NCBI GenBank assembly: GCA_963829585.1
Contig: CAWHJD010000025.1
Location: 18,611 to 82,610, forward strand
DNA from: Sva-07 sp963829585
Lineage (GTDB): Bacteria > Actinomycetota > Acidimicrobiia > Acidimicrobiales > Ilumatobacteraceae
DNA length: 64,000 nt
Direction of reading: 5' to 3'
Shown: positions 27,978 through 38,100 of the stretch, piece after piece
How the letters are laid out: every line of letters starts with the position of its first letter
Numbering within the stretch: position 1 is the stretch's first letter
Position numbers and translations under genes: made by a program
Notes under the pieces: model-generated
Seen by the model: the letters and a program-made list of their open reading frames with translations, nothing else
Database searches by the model: none
What the model was told of the DNA's origin: nothing

Positions 27978-28697
27978 TCACATCGAGTCGGCCGCGATCA
28001 CGATCATCTCGTCGATGTCGTCGGTCGAGTAGTACGGCTCGACGCCGTCGCCGGCTCGGATGTCGACCACCAGGAACGACATGAGCACGTCGTTGTCGAG
28101 GACGAACGCGTTGTGCAGGCGCCACTCGGCTGACCCTCCCGCCTCCTCGATGGTCGTCAGCACGCCGAAGCGGGCATCGCCCACCGTGGGGACGGGCATC
28201 GCTTCGGCCTGTCCGGGACCTTCGTCCGTCGCCGCGATGGGACCGAAGCATGCCTCCGAGCCCGAGCGCAGGAGTTCGAACGTGGTGGCGAGTTCGTCGG
28301 CGTCACCCGAGGTCAGGAACTGCTGCACGAACACCATGTGACCGGTGCGGTCGTTCGGCGGGTTGATCGGGTCGTCTTCCTCGAGGTCGAGCTGCCGGAA
28401 CGCCATCCAGGCCAGGGACTCCGCCGCGGCCTGTGCCTCCGGGCTCGCGGCGTCACACAGTTCGACCGTTGGCAACATGTCACGCTGGTCTTCCGGGATG
28501 ACGCCGGACGTCATGTCAGTGCCGTCGTCCGGTCCGGCATTGATCGTCCAGTCGCCGTCGAAGGAGTCGACGGTCACCAACTGTGCGGCCAGCTGCTCCG
28601 CAGTCGGCGGGGTGTCCTGGTCGTCGCCGCACGCTGCCAGCACTGGCGTGGCGGCAAGTACGAGTACGCCGAGGACACGAAGAGAAGCATTCCTCAT
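27978..28697 (-). CDS. Secreted lipoprotein of unknown function
   Basis: A 239-residue protein with a signal peptide and lipobox (TPVLAACG). The mature part is acidic, with three Cys beyond the lipobox and aromatic strands, resembling mycobacterial LppX/PknH-sensor-like lipoproteins only in general character. ATG at 28697 has a strong ribosome site (ggaggtg). It is upstream of the esterase gene on the same strand. I do not recognise a domain. Confidence 0.7.
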   Translation of the reverse strand: MRNASLRVLGVLVLAATPVLAACGDDQDTPPTAEQLAAQLVTVDSFDGDWTINAGPDDGTDMTSGVIPEDQRDMLPTVELCDAASPEAQAAAESLAWMAFRQLDLEEDDPINPPNDRTGHMVFVQQFLTSGDADELATTFELLRSGSEACFGPIAATDEGPGQAEAMPVPTVGDARFGVLTTIEEAGGSAEWRLHNAFVLDNDVLMSFLVVDIRAGDGVEPYYSTDDIDEMIVIAADSM

Positions 28698-28923
28698 GAC
28701 ACACCTCCGTGGATCGCAGCACGACCGTGGTAGTACGACGGGCTGTTCCAACTCGATCGTCCGTCCGGCGAGCGGCGCAGCAACAGAGGCTCAAGTCAGG
28801 ACAATCTTGCCGGATGTGCCACGGAAACCGCGATGGATCTCCCGATCTGGGGGAGTGGCGGGCAGGTCGGTCGGCTCACCCAAACGCTTCCGACGAACGA
28901 CCCGACGGAACTCAGCGATGGTT

Positions 28924-31900
28924 TCAGAGTCTGGCTGTGAGGGTGTCGAGGCGTCGTTGATTGTCGGGGAGGTCGAGGTCGCCGATCGCGGCTCGCGCTG
29001 CATCCAGGTGCGAGCGCGCGGCGTCGAACTGTTCGCGAGCGGCCAGCGACTCGGCCCAGTCGAGGTGGGTGCGAGCGATCCACGGTGGCGTCCGGAAGGC
29101 CTCGTGCTGTTCGACGGCGGCGGCAAAGAGTTCGTCGGCCACATCGTGGTCGCCGAGCGCGTCGTGGAGGAGCGCCCGATACCGGTCGGCCGATCCCAGG
29201 TGGATGCCACCCGTTGCCAGTTGCGTGCCGGTCAACGGCTCCAGTTCGGCGATGAATCGGCGGCACTGGTCGGTGATCCGGAGCGTGGCAACGATCTCGC
29301 TCCAGTACGCGACCACGAGGGGATACCCCGCGTCATCGGCGAGATCCGCGGTCGAGATCAGCTCGAGCGCCGCCATGACCCGATCGACGTCGTTCTGGGC
29401 CAATCGGATGTACACACCGATCGCCCGGGCGGCACTGGCCGGGTGGCCCATCTGCTCGGTCAGGTCGGCGACGAAGCCGAGGTCGGCCAGGGTTCCAGTC
29501 TCCCTCGCGAGCGCCATCATCGTCGTTGCCTCGTACACCGTGGCCTCGGGCGCGCCGAGGGCCGTCAAACCGTCGACCAACTCGACTCGTCTCATCGCTG
29601 CGCCATCCAGGTCACCGGAGATGGTCTGGCGCATGGTGTACGGAAGCAGCGCGAAGACTTCGCTGAAATTTGCGTTGGGACCGGCCGGTAGGACGAGCTG
29701 GGACAGCGTCTGATCCATGAGGTCGCGGTCGCCGACGCGGAACGAGCCGAAGCACACGGCTTGCAGATAGCGCATCCGGAGCGATGGTTGGGGTACCAGA
29801 CGAGCCGCTTCGATGAAGATGTCGAGAAGCTCGGTGGCCTCACTCCGGCCCACTGCGCGCTGCGAGGCCGTGCCCGGGTTCCGGAGTTGCACCTGTTCCA
29901 GGGGAGCAAGCCCTGCGGTCAGCGTCTTGAATTCCGCCAGCGCTGCGGCGCGACCTTCGATGTCGCGCTCGAAGATCAGTTCGGTCGCGAGGTGTCCGAG
30001 CATGCGCGCCCGCTGCGTGCCGGTGAGTTCGCCGAAGGCGAGAACCTCCCGTAGGAGCGCCGTTCGTTCCGGGTCCCGTGGGTCGCTGCTGTCGAAGCTG
30101 GCTCGCGGGCTGACCGCCATAGCCTCGCACGCGGTGCCGAGGTCGCCGGCGGCGATCGAGGAGCGGGCAGCCGCCAAGGCGTTGTCTCGCGCTTCCACGC
30201 CGGCCCCGGTGTAGATCTGGACTTCTGCGAGCCTCACGAGTGTGCGGCGACGGTCTGGCGACGATGTGCTCTCGTCCTCCATCAGTTCGAGAGCTTGCTG
30301 GAACCATCGCACGGCGTTCTCGAAGGCACCTCGTTCGGCAGCGAGGTCGCCTGCGTGAATCGCCAGTTCGATCGCCCGTGACGGATCGCCGCCCGCTGAT
30401 GCCTCTGCCCAGTGCGTGGCGAGTTCGGCCACGACCGCGTCGAGATCGTCGGCGTGACGGGCCTCCAGCGCTTCGGCCACACGGCGGTGCTGCCGTGCAC
30501 GTCGACTCGACGACAGCTCGCCATGCAGTGTCTCGCGCACCAGTGCGTGGGCGAAGCGGTGCCGGTCGACGCCGACCTCGATCACGAGGTTCGCCCGGGC
30601 AGCGACGTCGAGCGCGTCGAGCACGTCCTCGGCGTCGCGTCCGACCACGTCGGCGAGCAGGTCGACGTCGAACTCGTAGCCGATCACCGCCGCCGAGCGC
30701 AGCACGGTCTCGACATCGTCACCGAGCCGGCTGAGACGCCGGCCGACGACCTCACGGATACCTTCGGGAATTCCCGCCTCCTCCGGTCGCAGATCGGACA
30801 CCCAACGACCGTCGCGTTCGTACAGTGCTCCCGTTTCGGCGAGATGCCTCAGCACCTCACCGAGGAAGAACGGATTGCCCGACGTTTCGCGCTGGACGAC
30901 TTCCGCGAACGCCAGACCCTCCTCGTCGAGTTCGTGCCCGCCGGTACGCGTGAGGAGTTCGCGAACGCCACTGTCGCCGAGGCCGTCGAGGGCGATGCGG
31001 TTCACCGCCGGCATCCGGCGGAAGTCGGCGAGCATCGACGACAACGGGTGCGTGCGGTCGACGTCCGTGTCGCGGTAGGTGCACAGGATCATCAACCCAA
31101 CCGGTGGGTCGGAGATGACGTGACGCAGGAGCAGCAGCGTCGGCTTGTCGGCCCAGTGCAGGTCGTCGAGCACCACGAGCCGCGGATGGTCCGTGCCGCC
31201 CACCGACAGCCAGGAGCCGACCGCCTGGAACAGTCGGTACCGCTCGACATCGGGCTCGTCGTCGAGCGCCGAGGGCAGACCGTCGACGAGCCGGTCGAGC
31301 TCCGGGACGATGCGGACGAGGTCGCCGGGGAACTCGCCGAGTTCGGCGAGTACACGATCGGGCGGGGTCTGGCGGACGAAGAAGTCGAGCGCGCCGGCGA
31401 ACGCCTGGAACGGGATGGTGACGTCCTCGTCGCACCGACCGCCGAGCACCCGGCCATCGCCGCCCTGCACGCGTACGGCCAACTCCTGGGCGAGCCGGGT
31501 CTTGCCGATGCCCGGCTCACCGGCCAACAGCACCACCTCGAAGCCGCCGGTGGCGCAGCGTTTCCAGGCGTCGACGAGCTGCTCGAACACCTCGTCGCGG
31601 CCGGAGAACGGCAGGCCGGTCGCGTGAGCGAACACCGGTGGCAAGCCGAGCTCGATCGTGGGCGAATCCGGTTGTGCGAGCGGTGACCACAGGACCTCGC
31701 AGGCGGCAAGCGGTTCGGCCAGCCCTTTCAGCGCCAGGTGGCCCAGTGGCGCGAACTCGTGGCCGCCGCGCCCTCGGGCCATGAGCATGACCATCTCGGC
31801 GCAGCGGATGGTCGCCGGCTCGGCTGACGCTTCGAGGCGTTGTGCCTCCACCACGGGGAGTCCGAAGCAGTCGTCTCCGTCGAACGTGACGTCGCCGGTC

Positions 31901-32205
31901 GAGATCCCGACGCGGATCTGCATCCGTTCGCCGTCGCTACGTCGGTTACGCAGGTCGAGTTCCTGCTGCATCGCCACCGCTGCGGCGACTGCTCCCGCGG
32001 CGCTCGGGAATGTCGCCATCAGCCCATCGCCGAGGTGCTTGACGATGACGCCCCCGTTCGCGGCGATTGCCTCGCCGAGCACCTCGTCATGAACGGCTCG
32101 AAGGGTCTCGGCGGCGTCCTCGCCGACGCGTGATCGGATCTCGGTCGAGCCGACGAGGTCGGTGAACATGACCGTCGCGGTCCCTATGTTGGGTTCAGCA
32201 CCCAT
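28924..32205 (-). CDS. Class III adenylate/guanylate cyclase-AAA-TPR regulator
   Basis: A 1093-residue signalling protein. Residues about 5-165 are a class III nucleotidyl cyclase domain (VMFTDLVGSTE, HLGDGLMATF, GISTGDV). Then comes an AAA/STAND ATPase with P-loop AGEPGIGKTRL and Walker B LVVLDDLHWAD, a winged-helix region and a long TPR-like helical C-terminus (RAIELAIHAGDLAAERGAF and following repeats). No LuxR helix-turn-helix is visible, so output is presumably the cyclase or protein binding. ATG at 32205 (MGAEPNIG) has a gggggac site; further upstream Met codons do not. It is monocistronic on the minus strand. Confidence 0.88.
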   Translation of the reverse strand: MGAEPNIGTATVMFTDLVGSTEIRSRVGEDAAETLRAVHDEVLGEAIAANGGVIVKHLGDGLMATFPSAAGAVAAAVAMQQELDLRNRRSDGERMQIRVGISTGDVTFDGDDCFGLPVVEAQRLEASAEPATIRCAEMVMLMARGRGGHEFAPLGHLALKGLAEPLAACEVLWSPLAQPDSPTIELGLPPVFAHATGLPFSGRDEVFEQLVDAWKRCATGGFEVVLLAGEPGIGKTRLAQELAVRVQGGDGRVLGGRCDEDVTIPFQAFAGALDFFVRQTPPDRVLAELGEFPGDLVRIVPELDRLVDGLPSALDDEPDVERYRLFQAVGSWLSVGGTDHPRLVVLDDLHWADKPTLLLLRHVISDPPVGLMILCTYRDTDVDRTHPLSSMLADFRRMPAVNRIALDGLGDSGVRELLTRTGGHELDEEGLAFAEVVQRETSGNPFFLGEVLRHLAETGALYERDGRWVSDLRPEEAGIPEGIREVVGRRLSRLGDDVETVLRSAAVIGYEFDVDLLADVVGRDAEDVLDALDVAARANLVIEVGVDRHRFAHALVRETLHGELSSSRRARQHRRVAEALEARHADDLDAVVAELATHWAEASAGGDPSRAIELAIHAGDLAAERGAFENAVRWFQQALELMEDESTSSPDRRRTLVRLAEVQIYTGAGVEARDNALAAARSSIAAGDLGTACEAMAVSPRASFDSSDPRDPERTALLREVLAFGELTGTQRARMLGHLATELIFERDIEGRAAALAEFKTLTAGLAPLEQVQLRNPGTASQRAVGRSEATELLDIFIEAARLVPQPSLRMRYLQAVCFGSFRVGDRDLMDQTLSQLVLPAGPNANFSEVFALLPYTMRQTISGDLDGAAMRRVELVDGLTALGAPEATVYEATTMMALARETGTLADLGFVADLTEQMGHPASAARAIGVYIRLAQNDVDRVMAALELISTADLADDAGYPLVVAYWSEIVATLRITDQCRRFIAELEPLTGTQLATGGIHLGSADRYRALLHDALGDHDVADELFAAAVEQHEAFRTPPWIARTHLDWAESLAAREQFDAARSHLDAARAAIGDLDLPDNQRRLDTLTARL

Positions 32206-32357
32206 GTGTCGTCCCCCCATTGCGGTGACGGCCCCACACCGCACACTGCGCAGACGGTAGTGCAGTCAGCAGAGAGACCGCTTCACGGGCGCCGGCTCGG
32301 AGTGAGACCGCTGATCGAGCAGACCCGGAGAGATCCGGGATACATGGAGTCGTTCCT

Positions 32358-32822
32358 TCAGTGGATGTCGACGTCGGCGTACTCGAACACGAGCGACTCT
32401 GTGATGACGGTTGCCACCATGGCGTCAAGCGGGGAATGCGAGAGCTGGACGGCGCGACACCCGCTGAACGTCCACGTCAACAACGGCGCTGTCGACCCCG
32501 GGTCGATGAGCTCGACCTCCACAGTTCGGGCGGCCGACCGCTTCGGCGCGCGCTCCATGCGCCACCAGTCGGCGAGGTCGGTCGCGTCGGTCACCCCTCG
32601 GCACAGCAGCACGTGACGGGCCGCCAACCCGTCGCCGGTCCCGAGCGCAGGTGTCGTGGGCGCGTCACTCGGCGCCACGGGGAATGGACCCCATTCGACA
32701 CGTGCGATCGGGAGTCCCGCTGCTCGGCGCGCCGATGCCGTACCGGAGATTCGCACATGGAACGTCGTTGCGAGATACGGCCCCACGTCGTTACGGGCGC
32801 GCGGTGCATCAGCTTTCGGCAT
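32358..32822 (-). CDS. T4 gp19-like tail-tube protein, divergent copy
   Basis: A 154-residue protein, 12 bases after the clearer gp19-like gene. It shares the gp19/TIGR02241 outline: an N-terminal strand (TTFHVRISG), a LLCRGVTDATDLADWWRM helix at the KRG-loop position, RTVEVELIDPG as the strand pair and the final LSHSPLDAMVATVITESLVFEY strand seen in tube proteins. It is more diverged than its neighbour. Such proteins stack as hexamers in the inner tube of contractile injection machines, or form the tube tip. I infer this from position and pattern. Confidence 0.65.
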   Translation of the reverse strand: MPKADAPRARNDVGPYLATTFHVRISGTASARRAAGLPIARVEWGPFPVAPSDAPTTPALGTGDGLAARHVLLCRGVTDATDLADWWRMERAPKRSAARTVEVELIDPGSTAPLLTWTFSGCRAVQLSHSPLDAMVATVITESLVFEYADVDIH

Positions 32823-32834
32823 GATCAGCTGCCG

Positions 32835-33284
32835 TCACTCGACGTCGATGCCCTCGCACGTCAGCACGAGTTCCTCGATGGCAACGTCACTCGACGCCGC
32901 GCTGAGTGAGGGCACCACGTACTTCACGGGCCAGGCTCGTACGAGCCGCCATGTGAACACGACGTCGGTGTGGTCCTCGTTCAGCAATCGGATGGTGACA
33001 TCGCGTCGGTCGGCCTGACCCAGCGTTCCCGCCCTGAACCATGCGAACAGGGTGGTCGACCCGATGAGGCCACGCTTCAGCGTCACATCGTGCACGCGAT
33101 GCAAACCAGGCGACTTGCGAAAGGTGTTCACCTTGTCGTTGCCGGCTCGGTACTCGATCACGTCGATTCCGGCCACGATCGGACCGACCTCTTCGAAGCC
33201 GCCGTCGACGCTGCCGGGGTCGCCCACCCCGAAGTCGACCTGGAAGACGAACCGACCGTACGGATGATCACGAAGCGTCGCCAC
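32835..33284 (-). CDS. T4 gp19-like phage tail-tube protein
   Basis: A 149-residue protein that matches the gp19/TIGR02241 family along its length: GRFVFQVDFG, a GGFEEVGPIVAGIDVIEYR strand, the PGLHRVHDVTLKRGLIGS loop, a DVTIRLLNEDH strand and a final RAWPVKYVVPSLSAASSDVAIEEL segment. The length is typical. GTG at 33284 has a strong ribosome site (aggagg). In contractile injection systems this protein forms the inner tube, but no sheath, baseplate or AAA gene is in the window. It is either an orphan system gene or a tube-fold protein with another role. Confidence 0.85.
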   Translation of the reverse strand: MATLRDHPYGRFVFQVDFGVGDPGSVDGGFEEVGPIVAGIDVIEYRAGNDKVNTFRKSPGLHRVHDVTLKRGLIGSTTLFAWFRAGTLGQADRRDVTIRLLNEDHTDVVFTWRLVRAWPVKYVVPSLSAASSDVAIEELVLTCEGIDVE

Positions 33285-33418
33285 GACATCTCCTCCTGAC
33301 GGGGCACCAATTCGGTGCCGTTCCCCAGACCGTACCCTCGAACCGCCATTGGCGCGTCCGGTTTCTCGTCGTGGTCCCAGCCATTGCCTCGTCGGAGTGG
33401 TCGCGCCAACATGGGCAG
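33285..33418. promoter_or_regulatory. Divergent promoter region, gp19 pair and VOC gene
   Basis: A 134-base gap between the tail-tube gene (minus) and the VOC gene (plus). No coding evidence. It should carry both promoters. No palindrome is clear. Confidence 0.35.
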
Positions 33419-33826
33419 ATGGATGGGCTGGCCCAGGTGAATTTCATCGTGACCGATCTGGAGCGAGCGAAGGAGTTCTGGGCTCTGCTCGGGTGGCAGT
33501 CGACACCGCGGCATCCCAACGCCGCCGTGCTCTCGTTCCCCAACGGCATGAATCTCGTCCTCCACGAACCGGAGTTCGCTCGGCTCTGGGACCCCGCGTA
33601 CGCCGGCCCGAACGCAGGCTCGACGGTGGTGGACGTCAACCTGTCGAGCCGGGAGGCGGTCGACGAGACACACGCGTGCGTCGTCGCGGCCGGGCACACC
33701 AGCAGTGTCGATCCGTGGGACACCTTCTTCGGCGCTCGCTACGCCATCGTGTGCGACCCGGACGGTCATCGAATCGGTTTGAAGAGCCCGCAGGACCCGT
33801 CACGGTCATACCCGCCCGAAAGGTAG
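33419..33826 (+). CDS. VOC (glyoxalase/bleomycin-resistance-like) protein
   Basis: A 135-residue single-unit VOC protein: VNFIVTDLERAKEFWALLGW at the start, the DVNLSSREAVDE strand-helix in the middle, and AIVCDPDGHRIGL at the end. ATG at 33419 fits the family start. Function could be a metal-dependent enzyme or a binding protein; the metal-binding His and Glu positions are not all conserved. It is isolated between divergent and convergent neighbours. Confidence 0.8.
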   Translation: MDGLAQVNFIVTDLERAKEFWALLGWQSTPRHPNAAVLSFPNGMNLVLHEPEFARLWDPAYAGPNAGSTVVDVNLSSREAVDETHACVVAAGHTSSVDPWDTFFGARYAIVCDPDGHRIGLKSPQDPSRSYPPER

Positions 33827-33858
33827 GGGTATCTCCGAACGGGTGCCGTACGCGCGGG

Positions 33859-34272
33859 TCACGAGCCGTGCTGGTATCGCCGGTGCCGGATGCGCCAGCC
33901 GGCATCGGTCTGCACGACATCGTCGTCGTAACGTCCGTAGAACACGCTGGTCGGGTTGCGTGGATCCGATGCGCCGACCGGATAGATGCCGCGTGAGCAG
34001 AGGTGGACGAGAGCCCCATCGCCTCGCTGGTCATCGGAGACCGACTCGATGTAGATGTTGGTCATCAGGTGCGCGCCGGGGTGCACGTCGGGACGGCCCA
34101 TGAACGCCATGATCTCGTCGAGACCGACGAGGCGGATGCCGCCGACCATCTCCCACACGGCATCGGTCGTGAACACATCGATCAAGCGGTCGGGCTGGAG
34201 GCGGTCGAGCGCGTCGGCGTAACGGGCTGGGAGCTCGACGATGTCGAGCCGATCGTCGGTGGTCAGATGCAC
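33859..34272 (-). CDS. SnoaL-like (NTF2-fold) protein
   Basis: A 137-residue NTF2-like protein. The opening DDRLDIVELPARYADALDRLQPDRLIDVFTTDAVWEM is the classic SnoaL_4 N-terminus, and GVLHL-like strands and a WRIRHRRYQ end complete the cone. Such proteins act as small-molecule isomerases, dehydratases or binding scaffolds. It follows the P450 gene in the same direction (46 bases), so joint action on one substrate is plausible. Confidence 0.8.
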   Translation of the reverse strand: MHLTTDDRLDIVELPARYADALDRLQPDRLIDVFTTDAVWEMVGGIRLVGLDEIMAFMGRPDVHPGAHLMTNIYIESVSDDQRGDGALVHLCSRGIYPVGASDPRNPTSVFYGRYDDDVVQTDAGWRIRHRRYQHGS

Positions 34273-34317
34273 GACCGCAAGGTAATCGCTGCGCCGAGCG
34301 CGGTCGATCTCGACCGG

Positions 34318-35695
34318 TCAGGACGTGCTGGTCGTGCGGCCCGTGCCGAGCGCCAGTGGCGTCTCGGCCTTCGTGAACCGCAGGTTCAGCTTCAGGGTGC
34401 CGAGCATGATCCCCGGCTGGTGCAACCAGTCGTTGTCGTCGCCGTACTCGATCGACTCGAGCCGGTCCAGCAGCACACCCCAGGCGATCTGCTGCTCCAC
34501 GCGCGACAGGTTGGCGCCGGGACAGACCCGTGGACCGGTGGAGAACGCCACGTGACGGGTGAGTCCCTCCCGGTCGAGGTCGAGATCGAACGGGCAGTCG
34601 AATTCGTCCCCGTCGACGTTCGCCGCGGCAAATCGAAGGTGCAGCAGTGAGCCCGCCGGCACCTCGACACCGTGGAACACCTCGTCCACCGACGTGGCGC
34701 GGGTCGACAGGCCATGGGTGGGTGAACGCATCCGCAGCCCCTCTTCCGTGAACGAACGCACCTTCGCTCGATCGTGGCGCAACTGCTCGAATGTGCCCGG
34801 GTGCTCGCACAACGAGCTGGGCCTGCTCCTCCAACGCGTACTGCGTCGTCTCCAGCCCCCCGATGATCATCGCGTGGACGATCCCGGCGATCTCCAGGTC
34901 GGTGAGCTCGCGGTCCAGCGCCTCGTAGTGAACCTCGCACAGGTAACTGACCATGTCGTCCTGAGGGTCTCGGCGCTTCGCTCGCACATGCTCGTAGATG
35001 TAGTCCTGGAAGCCGTCGAGGCGAGCGAGCATGCCGTCGGTCTGCTCCGGGCTCAGCTCGTGCTTGAGCCCGCTGCCGTGGACGAACGGCGTGACGACGG
35101 CATCTCCCCACTCCGCCAACTGTGGGATGTCTCCGAGCGGGAACCCGAGGACACTGGCCATCACGCGCTGGGGGAGCGGTCGAGCGAAACGGCTGATGAA
35201 CTCCACGGCACCGTCGTCGATCCACTCGTCGAGCAGGTCGTTCGCATGCTCGGTGATCATGTCCCGATGACGCAGGGCGCCGGGCCCGACCCACGGGTCG
35301 GTGAGCTCCCTGCGGTGGCGGATGTAGAGCTCCTGCGTCGGACGCAGCGACACCATCGCCGCCGTCATCAAGTTGTGCGATGTCGCATAGGCCTCCTCGG
35401 CCGACAGGCCGTGGGCGGCGTAGGCGCCGACCCGCGCCTGCGTCAAGCTCGGGAACCGCTCGGGATCCTTCACGACACGGGAGACGTCATCGTGCTTCGT
35501 GAGCACGTACGCATCGGTCCCGGGCTTCAGGCCACCACCCGCGATGCGCAGCACCGGCGCCTCGCGGTGCAGGATCTCGTACGCCTCGTACCAGTGCTCC
35601 TGCGCGCCTTCGCCGAACAGGTCCACGGTGTCGAGATCCACGGGACACGCCATCGGGCTGAGCTCGTGGTTGATGTGCTTCGGATACGACGCCAT
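34318..35695 (-). CDS. Cytochrome P450, frameshifted near 34813
   Basis: Two overlapping frames together make one P450. The N-terminal part (from ATG 35695) carries DDMVSYLCEVHYEAL and the oxygen-binding I-helix region (IVHAMIIGGLETTQYAL). The C-terminal part carries ExxR-like RSFTEEGLRMRSP and the haem loop FSTGPRVCPGANLSR with its ligand Cys. The joint lies at 34811-34817, where one extra base is inferred; restored length is about 458 residues, normal for a bacterial class I P450. Hydroxylation substrate unknown. The SnoaL-like gene lies just downstream. Confidence 0.85.
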
Positions 35696-35809
35696 GCCCG
35701 TGTGAGTCCCCCCTCGAACGGCTCACGCCTCTCGTTGCAGGTCTAGCAGAACTCTTCCTTCGCCGATCGTTCGGGAGTGGGGCGCGACGGAACTGGGTAG
35801 CGCCCGTAC

Positions 35810-38100
35810 ATGCATGTCGCTCTCATCGGAACGTACCCACCCACAAGGTGTGGAATCGCCACATTCACCGCCGACGTCGAATCAGCGTTGACGCGGAACG
35901 GCACGACGGTCACCGTGGTGCCGGTGGTCGGCGACGAGGGCGTGGATGCAGACACGCTGACGATCCGGCGCGACGACCGAAGCTCATACCTGGCCGCAGC
36001 GCGCGCCCTCAATCGCCTCGATGTCGACGCCACCCTGATCCAGCACGAGTTCGGCATCTTCGGGGGTGAAGCGGGAGCGTTCGTGCTCTCGCTCGCCGCG
36101 TCACTGGAGATGCCGTTCGGCGTCACGATGCACACGGTCCTGCCGCACTACACCGACGCCCAGGCGTCGGTGGTGGAGACCCTCGCAGCACGGGCATCGG
36201 TGGTGACGGTGATGACGGAATCGGCGCGTCGCCTGCTGGTCCAGCAGGAGCTGGTGCCGGCCGAATCGCTGGTCGTGATACCGCACGGCGCGCCCGACGA
36301 GCTGTTCGATGCGTCCGACGCCCCCGGTCGCCGCGAGCGTTTCGGAGTGCCGGCGGGCGCACCGATGATGACGACGTTCGGTTTGCTCTCGGAAGGGAAG
36401 GGGATCGAACTGGCGCTGAGAGCCATGGCAGCCTTGAACGTCAGTCACCCCGATCTGCACTACGTCGTGGCCGGACGCACCCATCCCGAGGTCGTGAGGC
36501 ACGACGGTGAGCGCTATCGCCGCTGTCTCGAGTCGCTCAGCGATCAGCTGGGGCTCGCGGCGCGGGTGCACTTCCTCGACCGGTTCATGGACGTCACCGA
36601 TCTCGCGGATCTGCTCGCGAGTTCATCGCTCGTGTGCACGCCGTACCGGGGAGAGGACCAGAGTGTGTCCGGCGTGCTCACCTTCGCACTGGCGGCGGGA
36701 TGTCCGGTGGTGTCGACGCCGTTTCGATACGCCGAAGAACTCCTCGCCGGCGGCGCCGGACGTATTGCCGCGTCCGACGACGTCGACGGATTTGCCGCTG
36801 CCATCGCTTCCCTGCTCGATGGTCCGGTTGCGGCCTCCGCCCGATCTGCAGCCCGCACGGCGTCGTCGGCGATGCGGTGGTCACGTGTGGGCGGCGACCT
36901 GCGTCGAACGCTGGAGACGTCCGTGGCCGGCCGGTCCGCGCGGGTGGGCCCCGTCGTGGCGGCGCGTTCGCCGGCGCAGGCGGAGCAGCACGACACACAC
37001 CTCGCGGTCACCCATCTGCGGCTGCTCTGCGACGACACTGCGATGCTGCAGCACGCACACCTCGGCGTGGCGAGGATCGAGGACGGATACTGCGTCGACG
37101 ACGCCGCGCGCATGTTGCCGATCGCCGACGCACTGTCCAAGAAGCCCGATGGTGACGAATGGTCCGTGACGCTCGGTCGCTTGCTCAGTTTCGTGCGGTC
37201 TGCTGCGCTGGACGGCGACGGACGGATGCGCAACTTCATGGCCTGGGACCGGCGTTGGCTCGACGCACCACACGGCGGTGATCACGTGGGGAGGACGATC
37301 TGGGGTCTCGGCGAGGTGGTCGCAGCGGATGGCACCCACTCCGAGCTCGGCGCCGAGCTGCTGCGGCCGTTGGCGGAGTCCGTCGAACCGGATTGGCCCT
37401 CCCGGTCGATCGCATACGCGGCGCTCGGCCTGGTCGCTGCCTCCGCCAACGACCCCTCGTGGGAGCGATACTTCGACCCGATTCTGCGCGCAGTACGGCA
37501 CTGGCAGCCCTCCGGTGATGGCCGGTGGCGTTGGTGTGAACCCGACGTTGAGGTATGACAACGGCCGCCTCCCCGAAGCGCTCATCCGGCTCGGTGTGCG
37601 CACCGGCGACCACACCCTCGTCGATCGTGGGGGAACGTTGCTCCAGTGGCTGGACGAGCTGTGTCGAAACGGCGATCACTACCGATTCCCCGGCCACCGA
37701 GGAATGGCGAGCGCCGACGAACTCAACTGGTCGGGTGACGAGCAACCGCTGGAGGCAGTCGCCCTGGCCGACGCCCATGCGGCATGGTTCTCGGCGACCG
37801 GAGACGACGCCGCCGATCGCGTCGATCCAGCGGGCCTGGGCCTGGTTCCATGGTGCGAATCGACTCGGGGAGGCGATGATCGACACATCGTCGGGAGCCT
37901 GCTTCGACGGCCTGGGCGAGCGGGGGGTCAATCTCAACCGGGGAGCCGAGTCGACGATTGCGGCGCACCGCTGCGCACTCACGGTGGCCAGAGAAGTCAG
38001 GACGCCGGTCGTCGCGAACCCATTCGTCGTCGAGCGCCCAGGAGAGCGAACACGAACGCGACCAAACCATAGGCGGCCAACGACACGGCCACGGTGGTGA
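35810..38100 (+). CDS. Group 1 glycosyltransferase with C-terminal helical domain, frameshifted twice
   Basis: The N-terminal part is a GT4-type glycosyltransferase: GTYPPTRCGIATFTADV, QHEFGIFGGEAG, the EGKGIELALRAMA donor helix, and YRGEDQSVSGVLTFALAAG with a Glu at the nucleotide-sugar site. A C-terminal domain of helical repeats follows (CVDDAARMLPIADAL, VGRTIWGLGEV). Frame is lost at about 37544 (tail resumes TLRYDNGRLPEAL) and again near 37820 (resumes SIQRAWAWFHGANRLG). Each is equivalent to one extra base. Restored length is about 762 residues. The far tail overlaps the convergent permease gene, so the exact stop is uncertain. Likely makes a surface polysaccharide or glycolipid. Confidence 0.8.

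Noticed and set aside
32358..33284. Prophage
   Set aside because: Only tube-type genes are present; no capsid, terminase, portal, lysis or integrase gene is seen.
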